Assembly (NCBI RefSeq): GCF_018812025.1
Contig: NC_063045.1
Location: 51,233,079 to 51,297,078, forward strand
Origin: Megalobrama amblycephala
Lineage: Eukaryota; Chordata; Actinopteri; Cypriniformes; Xenocyprididae
Direction of reading: 5' to 3'
DNA length: 64,000 bases
Position numbers and translations under genes: made by a program. This document shows, one piece after another, positions 1 to 12,697 of the stretch; positions within the stretch are counted from its first letter, which is position 1; each line of letters starts with the position of its first letter. The notes beneath the pieces were generated by a model. That model did no database searches, had not been told where the DNA came from, and saw only the letters and a program-made list of their open reading frames with translations.

Positions 1-315
1 TATACTCACATGATCCGGTGCATGCATGCAGCATGCATGATGGACATTTTGTAAAGATCCATTTGAGGGTTATATTAGCTGTGTGAACTTTGTTTATGCT
101 CTGTTTTATAGTCGCAAGCTCGGGGGTGGGGAGCGCGAGGATTTAAAGGGGCTGCAGCCTGAATCGGTGCATATTTAATGATGCCCCAAAATAGGCAGTT
201 AAAAAAATTCATTTAAAAAAATCTATGGGGTATTTTGAGCTGAAACTTCACAGACACATTTAGGGGACACATTAGATTTATATTACATCTTGTGAAAGAA
301 CGTTCTAGGGCACCT
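1..315 (-). mobile_element. AGGTGCCCT-family MITE, cut by window start
   Basis: Ends AGGGCACCT followed by TTAA (316-319). The same CCCCATAGATTTTTT, TTTTGGGGCATCATT and GGATCTTTACAAA segments occur in the copies at 4618 and 11408. Confidence 0.8.
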
Positions 316-434
316 TTAACTAATGTTAAATAATGAGACCTTATTGTAAAGTGTTACCTGTTGCGTTGTGTATTTAAACATTCAGATTATTTTTGTTATA
401 AGAAAAATAGTTCTTAAACCTGTTATACTATAAC
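316..434 (+). repeat. Dispersed repeat next to MITE (copy 1)
   Basis: AATGAGACCTTATTGTAAAG and on to CTTAAACCTGTTATACTATA. Near-identical to 5673-5800; a related inverted piece is at 4550-4612 (CTACAATAAAG). Confidence 0.7.
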
Positions 435-1905
435 AGCCTACTTTTCATTGTCAGTTTGGTAATAATGAATTAACATGTTAACTAATGAAGCCTTATGTCA
501 CTAAGTGTTACTGAACAATAACAAATAATAAGAACATTTTCAATCATTAGGGGATGTTGTAGTCTTTTGCTTTGCTATTTTATAATTGCACTAAGCCAAA
601 TCGCAGTTTTGGTTTAATTTCGGTTAATCATACTGCCCTAGATTAACCTCACACACAAATAAGCACACAACAAATGCTCACTTCACACAAACAAGCATCT
701 CTATATCACACACACATGCAAAACTGAATCGTACACATATTTTTGTAGCATATGCGACATATGTTCCTTTAACTTTTGATCAAACAACAGTCCATGGTGG
801 TCATTCTGTCACTTTCTTTTTATCTGTATACATTCTTCTCTCTCCTTCAGGGGTGAAATCTGGTTAGAGAGGCTAGTGCCATCTGTGTTACTGCTGGAGT
901 GCCGAGTTAATAGCTCTGCAGTAGATAAAACATACATCGCTGAAGTCCTGAAGAGCTTGCACACATTCCCATGTACACACATAGTCACATGCACACAAAT
1001 ATACACAAATGCAATGCTAGGTTGCCGTGATGCAAGCTGATCAATTTGTAAGCACGAAACTCACAGCATGAAACTTGAGCACGAAACTCACAGCATGGCT
1101 GTCTGAGAAGATGATGGGAAATAACTGGGTATTTTTTGAATGGTTTCTTGTCTCATTTAACTGATGCAATAATAGATTTGAGAGGCAAGAGGCTAAAATG
1201 CACCTGAGAAGAAAAATAATATTTTTATTATGTAACAAATCATAGTGCTGCTTGAAATTGCTTGGAATTATTTGAAATCAGAACAAAGCAGTGGCCTTTC
1301 TTTACAGTAGGATTAGACATTGTAGAAAATATCAATCTCTGTGGACTAGGGTTAGGTATCCAAAAGTTATATAGTCTTCCTTGCTCTGGCAGAATTGAGA
1401 AATGCTGGTTTCATTTTGCGCTTATTTAGATTACTAGCTTCATCATAAATCTATGTAATACAAGTGTAAAAATGTAATTAAATACACATGTAAACAAAAA
1501 GATGTTGATACAAGTTTATCACAAGTATTTTTTTTGCACAGGCCCAAAAGCTATTGTTGAGACCTGTGATGAAATGTGATATTTCGATATTTCATCAGCA
1601 CAGTTTCAGCTTGAACACGGGTTCACTTTTTCATTGCTGAACAAAATAATAATAATTGCAAGCAGAAATTGCTGAGAAAATGTAAAAATTCAACACAATG
1701 TTCTCTCAACTATTGACCTAAAAATGGTCCCAAGTAACGATTCTTTTTGTCAATTTGAAATTTGAATTTGTTCATTCAATAAATGCAAAAGGCCTTATTC
1801 AGCCAATAAATTCACTAAGGCAACTACAGATTTCTTTTTCAACAAATTTTAAATTAGTAAAACAATAAAAAATGATCTGCCATTTTGGTAGCCATAAATA
1901 CACTC
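435..1905. other. AT-rich stretch without recognised gene
   Basis: Short CA-rich segment around 650-720; short open frames on both strands have no family resemblance. Nothing else supported. Confidence 0.6.
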
Positions 1906-2110
1906 TAAACCCGGATAAGTTCTACTAACTCAAAAAATAACTCAAATTTTTTTAAGTTTGCAAACTTAAATCAGTAAGCATAGTTAATTTTTTTTTAATA
2001 ACTGTATATATTACAAATAAACATTAATTTAAATCAAAATATATATTTAGTGTTCTGTTCATCTTAATTTAATGCAACTCAAAGTTTTAAGTAGGACACT
2101 TAAAATGTCA
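1906..2110. repeat. Dispersed AT-rich repeat fragment
   Basis: ACACTCTAAACCCGGATAAG followed by TTAAGTTTGCAAACTTAA palindromes. It resembles a fish repeat with imperfect ACTTAAA arms. Limits approximate. Confidence 0.35.
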
Positions 2111-4549
2111 AATCAGCTTTGCCATCTGAAGGTGCCATCACCTTACAAAGTTAAGATATCTGGGATATAGTTTTAGGTTGTATGTAGACCTCAACACCTG
2201 GCACACTAACCTCAAAAACTTGACAACTTGACAATCAACAAATGTAAAAAGATGAGCTCACAACACACAGGAAAATTATACATGTAATACATGTTACTCC
2301 AGTGAAGGTGGAGTCATATTATCAGAGTATTTGATATCCGTTTAAATAAAACAGCTGCTGGATTGTGGACACAGGTGTTATTTATCCTAGGTCACAGCAT
2401 GTAAACTGCTGTGTGTGTGTTTGGTCAACACAGAGTTGATTTTAAAGTCAAGCCTTTCTCATCCCACAGATGTCTGTAATGGGTGTGCCATTTACTGAAC
2501 AACAGCAACTAATGTCATCTTTGATATGGCAGTGTTTTGACTGTGATTGCAGAAAAGCTATTGAATGCATCATCCTTTTGGTACATGACTTTCAAAGCAT
2601 TTCAAAGATCAAACACTATTTTAACTGAGGTCTTCAGCCTTTAGGCTTTCATGTCAGGGATATTATTAAAATATTTGGGGTTACTTGAGGGTTTAATTGT
2701 CAGGTTCAGTAAGATAAGTGATTACACGTCTGAGAGAAAGTGTCAGTAGTCAAATAAGGTTTTTACTTGAACCTCTCGGGGCCCCTGAATAACTTACATT
2801 TTCATGACATTGCTAATTAATTTTCAAACTTTCTGACTAATATGCTAAGAATTATGTAATGTATAATCAATTTACCAAGAATATTTATTTTCCGGGCCTA
2901 TGGAGGCTCAAACGTTACTTTAGTTACTTCAAGTTATTTGAAGGGCAAATTATTAAGTTCATAATTTTATTGTAATCTCAAATAAATTAATCATAAGTTT
3001 AATTAGGTGTCATCAATATTCTGATTCTGTTGAGCAGTATTAATCACCCAAAAAGGCTTGTCTAAAACTCTCAAAGAATATGTCCTTGTCAAATGTTAGT
3101 ACCGCGAACATCAATTATGATTCATATCAGGACCGCAAACGTGACACTGTGAAATGACAATCTAGTTTATCTGGAGTTTGGCTGGCGCTCTGTTACTCAC
3201 AGAAATACACTCTTCTCTCAAAGAATGGAAAGGTTTGGTGGCATTTGCATCACATTTTGATATACATCAGTTTGATAAGCTCTTTATGAAATATGGACCA
3301 TATTTCCAGTGTGAGTTATTGTCATGGGTCGACTGGTGAATGCGCTATATCGTGGTTGGCCTCTTCGGGACACTGCACAGGTAGGGCAGATTTTGAATTA
3401 GCCTGACAGTTGCACCATTAAAAATGTGCAATTCGGTGACCTTGCCGGATGTGATTTAGTGTTTGGTTAATAGTACTTGCAGTGCAATTCAGACTTGTTA
3501 AGAGCTTGGGTAATATTTCGATTAAACCCTCTGCTTTTGCTCATTTTTAATTCATAACTTGCCAGTAAGAGTGCAATTAATATTCAAGGAATTCACGACA
3601 TTCTCTGGAAGTGAGATCACACTTCTGTCTTGAACAGAGTGCAGTGGAAGTGAGCATAAGAGATTGTCCAAAGGCATAAGTGTTGCAGCTTTTCCACTTA
3701 CAAACCAAAAGCCCTGCGGCAGAACAGCAAAATATTTGTAACAAAATCATCTCGTCCTGATGGAAAAGCCAGCTTAGTACACAGTGAATTAACTGCAAAG
3801 TGGTTTGTGAGGTCAGATGTCCCTTATGGGAAAAGTACTGTGGAAGTAGGGTATAGAGATGATACCATAGTTCTTCTTGTTTATCATATTGGCATTCAAT
3901 GGATTCCAAATAGTAGCCTACAGTGCATAAGGCTGATAATAACAATTCTCAAAATATTCATAATTACCAAACTTACATGCAGAGCCACATTTGTTATATT
4001 TGAAATTATAGTTATTGCTGCAGTCTATTGCTGCAGTCAAATAATCATTGATAGATTCACTCATCACACTCTGTGCCTTATATAATCTAGCCCCATATGG
4101 CTAAAGAGTACATCAAATATTTGAGTGTGAAGCCTGTATGATTGAGTTATATCTTGGACTGCTTGCTAAACACAAGACTCCTTTTGAGTTGTCAGAGCTG
4201 TTGCACTGTGATAGTCCACATGCTTGTGGCACATAAAAAGGCACTGTACTCTCACAGGACAAGCTTGATGCCCTGATCTCATTCCCCCTCTCTCTTTTTT
4301 GCTGTTACTTTACAGCAGGGGTTTCCATCTTGTTTCTTCAGCTGAACCTCTGTGACCTAAATTATATACTTGAAGTACTACCTGAAATTTTAAGTTGCTG
4401 TGCACAAAACTACTTTTGCATGAATGCAAGGATTTTCACAATATGTTTGCATGTTAATTGCAAACAAATAAAGCTAACTGAATTATTTTATTAGATCCTG
4501 AAAATCTATTTATTAGATCCTGGAAATACCTTTTTTAATGGTGTGCTAT
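2111..4549. other. Unique-looking intergenic DNA
   Basis: No recognised exon or repeat. A 122-codon minus-strand frame at 3577-3945 has no recognisable domain and is not called. Confidence 0.55.
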
Positions 4550-4617
4550 TTTGGTAACTCTCTACAATAAAGTCCTATTAGTTAACATTAGATAAGGCAT
4601 TACCTTAAATTAATTAA

Positions 4618-5475
4618 AGGTGCCCTAGATTATGTTTTTAAAAGATGTAATATAAGTCTAAGGTGTCCCCTGAATGTGTCTGTGAAGTTTCAGCTCAAAA
4701 TACCCCATAGATGTTTTTTTATTAATTTTTTTAACTGCCTATTTTGGGGCATCATTATAAACGCGCCGAGTTATGCTGTGGCCCCTTTAAATCCCGTGCT
4801 CTCCGCCCACAGAGCTCGCGCTTGCCTTAAAGAGTGCTGTAACAAAGTTTACACAGCTAATATAACCCTCAAAATGGATCTTTACAAAGTGTCATGCGTG
4901 CGGCATGCATGCGTCGGATTATGTGAGTATTGTATACTGTTATATTGTTTACATTGATTCTGAATGAGTTTGAGGCTATGCTGCGTGGCTAAAGCAAACA
5001 TTACACACTGTTGGAGAGATTTATAAATAATGAAGTTGTGTTTATGCATTATACAGACTGCAAGTGTTTAAAAATGAAAATAGCGACGGCTCTTGTCTCC
5101 GTGAATACAGTAAGAAACGATGGTAACTTTAACCACATTTAACAGTACATTAGCAACATGCTAACGAAACATTTAAAAAAACAATTTACAAATATCACTA
5201 AAAATATCATGATATCATGGATCATGTCAGTTATTATTGCTCCATCTGCCATTTTTCGCTGTTGTTCTTGCTTGCTTACCTAGTCTGTTGATTCAGACGT
5301 TGATCCAGACGTTTTGCCCTTGTCTAATGCCTTTCATAATGATAATGTTGGGACCGTGGGCTGGCATATGCAAATATTGGGGGCGTACACCCCGACTGTT
5401 ACAGTGCAATAGAATCAAAAATTGAATTTACCTTGGCATAGTTGAATAACAAGAATTCAGTGCATGGAAAAGACA
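4618..5475 (+). mobile_element. AGGTGCCCT-family MITE, right end replaced
   Basis: Preceded by TTAA (4614-4617) and starting AGGTGCCCTAGATTATGT. Inverted relative to the complete copy at 11408-12351. The far end (TTGAATTTACCTTGGCATAG and on) runs directly into another partial copy at about 5480. Confidence 0.82.
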
Positions 5476-5479
5476 TTGA

Positions 5480-5672
5480 GTTTCGAGATTTAAAGGGGCC
5501 GCAGCCTGAATCGGTGCATAGTTAATGATGCCCCAAAATAGGCAGTTAAAAAAATTAATTAAAAAAATCTATGGGGTATTTTGAGCTGAAACTTCACAGA
5601 CACATTTTACATCTCACTTATATTTCACACAGACTTATATTACATCTTGTGAAAGAACGTTCTAGGGCACCT
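5480..5672 (-). mobile_element. Partial AGGTGCCCT-family MITE
   Basis: Matches 150-315 closely, ends AGGGCACCT followed by TTAA (673-676 of the 5 kb block). The following 125 bp (5673-5800) also match 316-434, so the duplicated unit includes flanking DNA. Confidence 0.75.
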
Positions 5673-5800
5673 TTAACTAATGTTAAATAATGAGACCTTA
5701 TTGTAAAGTGTTACCTGTTGCATTGTGTATTTAAACATTCAGATTCTTTTTGTTATAAGAAAAATAGTTCTTAAACCTGTTATACTATAACAACACTTTT
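5673..5800 (+). repeat. Dispersed repeat next to MITE (copy 2)
   Basis: Second copy of 316-434 in the same orientation with a few changes. Confidence 0.7.
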
Positions 5801-5904
5801 TTTGCAACTTATTTCAATATCGTGATAATACCATATACCATGATAAAAGCTTCAGCAATTATTGCAACATGAACATTTTAAACCGTCACATGCCTAGCTT
5901 TATC

Positions 5905-6640
5905 GTGAATAAGTCACGGCTGTAGGGTGTTGTTAGGCACACAACGTGAAGCGGAGCAACTCCTTCAGCCATGACTTATTCACGATACAGCACTAGCCTC
6001 GAGTACCTTATTGATTTTATAAAACGGTTACAAATATTAAAGCCAAAAAATATGTATCAATGCAACTTTCATAAAGTAAAATCACTAAAAGCCTTCCTTC
6101 TGCCGGGAAAAAAAAGTCCCTGACCGTGAACAGCAACAGAAGTTACATTATTACGCCATTAGATGGCGGCGAAGACTGTCTTTATGAGTGTGTCACTCAG
6201 TAGCAAAGACTTTTACATTTGAAAAGACTGAATTGTTGTGAACACAGAACAAGACGCAACTGACAAATGCTTTAACTAATGCTGTCAGTCACGGAAAACC
6301 CCTTAATTGATAAAAGGACAAGATAATGCGTTGGACATTTAAGCAGTTTTTTATTATGAACAGGACTGACCTGAAGCAAAATGCTAAATCTGAATGCAGG
6401 TAATAAACTCGTTAAATCGATCTCTTTCTCACAATACTCTTCTGCATAATACAGTAAGCTTCAATGAACAATATAAATTGAGAACAAACAGTTTACGTTG
6501 CTAAGAGTGGTTGCTAAGGGTTTTGTGTAGTGATACACCGTTGGGTGAAGCGGTAGCCTTGTTTTATCATGAATAAAACACAGCTATTGACCAATCAGAA
6601 TCAAGGACAGGATCTAACCGTTTTATAAATGATGTTATAG
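5905..6640. mobile_element. MITE with ATAAAACGGTTA ends
   Basis: TTGATTTTATAAAACGGTTA near 6010-6030 pairs with TAACCGTTTTATAAATGAT near 6617-6636. Inside are hairpins around GAATAAGTCACGGCTGTAGG. The outer limits are uncertain. Confidence 0.55.
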
Positions 6641-8480
6641 TATTCTATAGAGTGATAAAGGCTATGTTGATTCGTTGATTTCCTGGAACATCATATGTCA
6701 AAAGTTTTATGAATTTGCGTCTCACTTCTGGACTTTCAGCGTGAGAGCACCCTCTGGTTATGAGTATGAATGAAACTGACATTACATTATATGTGTGTGC
6801 ACAATAATGCTAACAACACCTTATCTTTGGTAAAAATACGAAACCTTTAGACTTTTCTAATGATTCATAGGAAAATGAAGTGGTATTTTCAAGGGCTCAA
6901 TCAAAATGGATGGATGTTGTTTGGAAGAACATTTTTATTAAGGTTTGTATTTTGTGTGCCCTGTATAGAAAACACTGATGTCTTCTGTCAGTCACATGCC
7001 TGTTTAAGTGATGAACTGCACTACTTGTAGTTGTTTTCAGAGATGGTAACAGACATTTTATACTTGTACTAAAATTGTGTGGCCTACAAATCTTTCAACC
7101 TCTCTAGTGGCAGTGAACAAAAAAAGTTAACATACAGCCCTGCATTTGATTTATGTGCAGTATTTTGAACAAATGGCTTTGAATGAGGGACAGACCGAAA
7201 TATAAGGCCTTATAACTCTTGTATAACTTAGAAAAACTTGAAAAACAGGCCAAAATCATTTAGACTACTTTTATTGTTTCATTTTTTTTTTTTTTTTTAC
7301 CCTTTTCTTGAGCTCGACAAGACGTGTTCAGTGTGAACTATAAGCATATGAGCGTAAAGATCATTAAAAATATATATACTTGTTTTTCACAGAAAAAAAA
7401 TAACAGCATAAAGGATTGAAATAACTATTCCCTTAAAGCCAAAATCCCTGATCAAAGAATATAATTCAAGGCCTTATGCTTTGCCACATCTAATATACAT
7501 TTTATAATAATAAAAAAAACCTTTTAGAAATAAATTCTTTTAAAAATAATGATCGATTTGGCATGCTAATCATATTTGAAATAGTAAAACATTCAAATAG
7601 AAGGTTCCATTATTGTCAAACAGATCTGATTGAGATTTATCATCTGAATAAAAAAATCTTTGCACTGGAATCAAACAAAGAGTCTCAACAAGGTCGAATT
7701 TAAGGCAAACTCTGGGTCTGTCTTTATTCCTTCTCTCCTGCAGCTTCTTCATGCTGGTTATGCTGCCAGTTTGTCATCTGAATGCCCGGGCATTAGCAAA
7801 AGTGGCCTAAATTAATTTGGCAAGAGAAAGAGGCAGATGGAACATGTAATTGTAAAGGCACAGTTTTGGCAGCCTAAAAAGACAACTTAGAAGAATTAAT
7901 ATTTTCCCATGGTTAATAAATGTGAATTTATTTTGAAATTAATCCTTAATTCATTTCAAAACAGTTGTCTCATCTTAACTGTGCAAAAACAAGCTGTGAG
8001 AAACCTTACTACTTATGATGATGGCAATAGCTTGAATAGGAAGTAAGTTAGCAATATGTTATCGCTATAAATCCTTAACATAAATTAAAGTATTGTCAGC
8101 TATCAGTAATCCTCCTACACAATGTGAACTATTTCCTTTATTTCCAAAAAAAAAAAAAAAAATTCAGACATGGAAATAATTTTTAGTGTTGACTGCTTGG
8201 ATGCACCCTCATAATACCAAAATGAATCCACGGGGAGACGAGATGAAAAAAGATACACCTTATAAAACTAGAAAAACAACATCCCCAGGATCACAAAACA
8301 TCATCTTATTCACATAAAAAGTAACTCACATACTTGAACATGGTTGTTTGAAATGATGTAGACTGACATGTATACACATCTTTATGTGTCGGTTGCTGTG
8401 ACAGCATGTGATTCCTCCCTAAGGGTTTACACTGATGGTGGAGTCAAATAATTCCAAATTCAAGCTTTGGATTTCTTTAC
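6641..8480. other. Intergenic DNA with homopolymer runs
   Basis: T-run at 7285-7299 and A-run at 8147-8162; otherwise AT-rich unique sequence. At 8487-8536 a fish dispersed motif (CAAAGCGACTTACAT) begins. Confidence 0.55.
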
Positions 8481-8626
8481 AGCTCTCATTTACATTTATG
8501 CTCTCAGCAAACGCTTTCTTTTCAAAGCGACTTACATCCCATCTTTAAAATAATGAATGAAGCAATAATAAATGAATTATACTGCAAGCTGGAGAAAAGC
8601 TGCTGCCTGGTGAGTGCACTTGTTTT

Positions 8627-8946
8627 ATATATCGCATGCAATTTTCACGCGCATTTCATCAGTAAAGCTGGTTCCCTGATTACCGCGAAATCGCCATCAC
8701 CTGCTTTCAAATGGAGCGGCATTTAATAGGATTAGCCGTAGTTCACTGACAAGCTACGCAATATCACGTTCATTATCGAAGGCGATTCATCTGCGATAAT
8801 GAACGCGATATTGCGTGGCTTGTCAGTGAACTACGGCTCTGTATATTAAATGCCGCTCCATTTGAAAGCAGGTGATGGCGATTTAGCGGTAATCAGGGAA
8901 CCGGCTTTACTGAGGGAATGCGCGTGACAATTGCATGCGATATATC
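8627..8946. repeat. Near-perfect 320-bp palindrome (foldback MITE)
   Basis: ATATATCGCATGCAATTTTC at the left pairs with the right end TTGCATGCGATATAT. The arms continue through GGTTCCCTGATTACCGC and CATTATCG to a centre near 8786. No ORF. Confidence 0.9.
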
Positions 8947-9020
8947 GCCCAGGCCTAATGACAATGAGGTCTTGGAGTTGTAAATAAATAAATAAACAAT
9001 AGTTTTGTGAAGAACAAGGC

Positions 9021-9330
9021 TGTTACGAGCAGGGCGGGCGAGAGCCGTGAGGGAACGGCGCGAGGCCGGTGACGCGAGTGATAATGAGCGTCACCTGCGA
9101 GGCGTGCCGGCCTCGAGTCTCTCACGGAGGAGCTCCGGAGGCATAAAAGGAGGAGCGACATCAGTGAAGGACGAGAGAGGACCAGGCCTGGACTTTACGT
9201 TATGTTTTATTATGTTTGTGTGGCCGGCAGACGTCCGCGAGGGTCTGCCGGCATTACTTTCGTTTTGTTCTTTGTTTATTTTACATTAAAGTTACGTTGA
9301 ATGTTCGCCGGTTCCCGCCTCCTTCTTCCT
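9021..9330 (+). mobile_element. Gypsy-type LTR, plus orientation
   Basis: Starts TGTTACGAGCAGGGCGGGCG, contains a TATA-like GGCATAAAAGGAGGAG, GC-rich U3 and a T-rich segment with ACATTAAAG, then CGCCGGTTCCCGCCTCCTTC typical of fish Ty3/gypsy LTR ends. Its 3' boundary is hidden in the junction with the inverted copy. Confidence 0.7.
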
Positions 9331-9529
9331 GGGTTTCGGCACCAATGTAACGAAGTTCGTAAATGAAGTCCTCTCTCGTCCTTCACTGATGTCGCTCCTC
9401 CTTTTATGCCTCCGGAGCTCCTCCGTGAGAGACTCGAGGCCGGCACGCCTCGCAGGTGACGCTCATTATCACTCGCGTCACCGGCCTCGCGCCATTCCCT
9501 CACGGCTCTCGCCCGCCCTGCTCGTCACA
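9331..9529 (-). mobile_element. Gypsy-type LTR and primer-binding site, minus orientation
   Basis: On the minus strand: TGTGACGAGCAGGGCGGGCG at 9529 down to CGTTACA at 9346 (TG...CA ends, 184 bp), one base, then TGGTGCCGAAACCC (9344-9331), a tRNA primer-binding site. U3 is over 95% like the plus copy by eye, but R/U5 is largely deleted. It points at the plus-strand LTR, forming a palindrome of about 150-bp arms. Confidence 0.72.
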
Positions 9530-9537
9530 AAGGCATA

Positions 9538-10334
9538 ATACCCCAAGCTTTACTCACCCTCAAGCCATCCTAGGTGTATATGGCTTTCTTCTTTCAGATG
9601 AACATGATCGCAGTTATATTAATAAATATCCTGACACATCCGAGCTTTATAATGGCAATTAGCCAGATCAACAAGTATGAGCTGAAGAAAGTGCCTCCAT
9701 CCGCATCCATCCATCATAAACGTACTCCACACGGCTCTGGGGGGCTAATAAAGGCCTTCTGAAACGAAGCGATACGTTTGTGTAAAAAAAAATCCATATT
9801 TAACAAGTTATGAAGTAAAATATCTAGCTTCTGCCAGACCACCTAAAGTATTCAACTTACGTAAAAACGGAACTGGCGTCACGTCAGTTAAGCTTTTTCT
9901 GTAAGTTTAATATGGAAAGAGTAGGACGTAGTGTAAGCGTTTTTAACTGCGAGAGTTTTACACTTTCTTTGTAAGTTGAATACGGAAGGGGGTCTGGCAG
10001 AAGCTAGATATTTTACTTCATAGTTTGTTAAATATGGATTTTTTTTTTAAAAATGTTTTTTTTACACATACGCATTGCTTCGCTTCAGAAGTCCTTTATC
10101 AACACCCCGGAGCCGTGTGGAGTACATTTATGATGGATGGATGTGGATGGAGACACTTTCTTCAGCTCATATTCGTTGATATTGCTCAGTGCCATTATAA
10201 AGCTTGGATGTGTCAGGATATTTATTAATATATCTCTGATTGTGTTCATCAGAAAGAAGAAAGTCATACCTGGGATGGCTTGAGGGTGAGTAAAGCTTGG
10301 GGTAATTTTCATTTAAAAGTGAACTAATCCTTAA
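9538..10334. mobile_element. Large foldback MITE, left terminus missing
   Basis: Arms 9538-9840 and 10000-10313 pair (for example CCCCAAGCTTTACTCACCCT against AGGGTGAGTAAAGCTTGGGG). The right end runs on to AGTGAACTAATCC then TTAA, while the left stops at the LTR palindrome. The loop (9840-10000) contains its own inverted pairs (TCTGCCAGACC against GGTCTGGCAGA). Confidence 0.8.
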
Positions 10335-11403
10335 AGTTCAGTCTAATTTGGAAATCCATTGGTTCATAGACCTTTGTCAGGGTAACACCAGATTTATATT
10401 TTGACAGGAATGAAAAGGAGGCTGTGAGAGATAGAAGTACAGGTACGTTCAATATCTGTTTCATCTGACAAAATGTCTTTCAAAAAATAGACTAGATTTG
10501 AAAATGAGTTGTCAAAATGATGTGATCTAGGACCTTTATACAGTGTGTGCCATTGTAAATACTGTTAAGTCTATTCCTCACAGCCTTGTTTTCATCGATC
10601 TAACCTGACTAAGGCCTATTCTTGGAATGAGCCAGCTCAAAAAAAAAAAATCTGTCCAAAAATCTGATTCGTTAGCTGTCATATGGACCAATTTTATGTA
10701 ACTTGTTTTGGTGACATTTTTAGAGCTTGACAGACGTGGCCACTATGAACTGTAACCAAAAACAGCATACGAGATGATGGTTAAAAAAAAAAAGACCGAA
10801 ACTATTTTTTAAACTTATAAAAAGTCAGCAAGAATAAATTGTCCATATAATGGCTAACTAATTTACTTAATCTAAGATTTTTAGAAGGATTAAAAGGGAA
10901 ATGAAGAATAGCACTGCCAAATGAAAAATGAAAAAACAAGCCAAACACCTCCAATGATCTGTGTCCTTGTGGGAAATAAAAGCCAGCTCATGAAAATGTG
11001 CTTGATACAGCCACTTTATCTTACACATCAGTAATCAGTCTGAATCTCTGCAAATCCAAAGAATCATGGGTGTAAACTGAGGGGGTGGGGAGAGGAAAAA
11101 GGGGAAATAGAATGTTTGGGAGGTAGACATTGCTTTGGGAGTTAGTGTATTCAGCTCTGGGCAGTAGGGAGGGAACATTTCAACACAGCCAACCTCAGCG
11201 AGCAAATCTAAAATCTAATTTATGTTTTTCAAGAATTCACTTGTAACAAGTCTTCATTTTCTCACAGGGTACAAGAAGTATGCTCAGGTTAGACTGTCAC
11301 AGGCCTCGGTTAAAGTGGTCCTGAATCAACATGCATTTTCTTTGCTGTAAATAGGCATCTGGTCACAAATGATATGCCAAGATAGCCGTTTACACCTGAT
11401 ATT
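10335..11403. other. Unique-looking intergenic DNA
   Basis: A-runs at 10639 and 10782; no gene or repeat recognised. Confidence 0.55.
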
Positions 11404-11407
11404 TTAA

Positions 11408-12351
11408 AGGTGCCCTCGAATGAAAAATTGAATTTATCTTGGCATAGTTAAATAACAAGAGTTCAGTACATGGAAATGACATACAGTGAGTCTCAAACTC
11501 CATTGTTTCCTCCTTCTTATATAAATCTCATTTGTTTAAAAGACCTCCGAAGAACAGGCGAATCTCAACATAACACCGACTGTTGCGTAACAGTCGGGGT
11601 GTACGCCCCCAATATTTGCATATGCCAGTCCACGTTCCCAACATTATCATTATGAAAGGCATTAGACAAGGGCAAAACATCTAGATGTGCATAGCTGAAT
11701 CAACAGACTAGGTAAGCAAGCAAGAACAAGAGTGAAAAATGGCAGATGGAGCAATAATAACTGACATGATCCATGATAATATGATATTTTTAGTAATATT
11801 TGTAAACTGTCTTTCTAAATGTTTCGTTAGCATGTTGCTAATGTACTGTTAAATGTGGTTAAAGTTACCATCGTTTCTTACTGTATTCACGGAGACAAGA
11901 GCCGTCGCTATTTTCATTTTTAAACACTTGCAGTCTGTATAATGCATAAACACAACTTCATTCTTTATAAATCTATCCAACAGTGTGTAATGTTAGCTTT
12001 AGCCATGCAGCATAGCCTCAAACTCATTCAGAATCAATGTAAACAATATACAATACTCACATAATCTGATGCATGCATGCCACATGCATGACGAACACTT
12101 TGTAAAGATCCATTTTGAGGGTTATATTAGCTGTGTAAACTTTGTTAAGGCACTGTTTAAGGCAAGCGCGAGCTCTGTGGGCGGAGAGCACGGGATTTAA
12201 AGGGGCCGCAGCATAAATCGGTGCATTTATAATGATGCCCCAAAATAGGCAGTTAAAAAAATTAATAAAAAAAAATCTATGGGGTATTTTGTGCTGAAAC
12301 TTCACAGACAGACTTATATTACATCTTTTAAAAACATAATCTAGGGCACCT
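11408..12351 (+). mobile_element. Complete AGGTGCCCT-family MITE with TTAA duplication
   Basis: 944 bp from AGGTGCCCTCGAATG to CTAGGGCACCT, flanked on both sides by TTAA (11404-11407 and 12352-12355). Only the outer ~9 bp are inverted repeats. No transposase frame. TTAA targets suggest mobilisation by a piggyBac- or Kolobok-type transposase. Confidence 0.85.
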
Positions 12352-12394
12352 TTAATAACTCAGATTGTCAAGGAGAGATAATAAGTCCAGAATG

Positions 12395-12650
12395 GCAAAC
12401 TACAATAGATCTTACTTTATGTTGTTTCAAGACCATGTATGACCAGAGGTCTTTCGAATACTCAGGAGCACAAGAGTGGAATACTGTAAGTTCCCTCTCA
12501 AGTGTTTTATTATTTGTATTTGTGCTGCTATGCAATGCCCGTTTATCTGTCGCCAGGAGTGTCGTTTTCCATAATATCAAGGATGACGATGGAAAAAACA
12601 TCTTAACTTTGTGTCATCCTTTTTTGTCAAATAAAAACTCAAACTCAAAT
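12395..12650 (+). pseudogene. 3' end of an L2/CR1/Rex-like LINE
   Basis: Reads YDQRSFEYSGAQEWNTV followed by frames rich in Leu/Val and a tail of CAAATAAAAACTCAAACTCA. The R-S-F-x-Y-S-x-A-x-x-W-N motif marks the C-terminus of many fish non-LTR reverse transcriptases. 5' truncated and frame-disrupted. Confidence 0.5.
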
Positions 12651-12697
12651 ACTATATACTCACTATACTTACACAATGGATCACAAAACAGTCTGAA

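Noticed and set aside
3577..3945. 122-codon minus-strand frame
   Set aside because: No domain, no splice context, no start context; about the length expected by chance in this window.
9047..9289. Arg-rich frames in the LTR palindrome
   Set aside because: Same peptide appears from both strands because the LTRs are inverted; it is U3 promoter DNA, not a gene.
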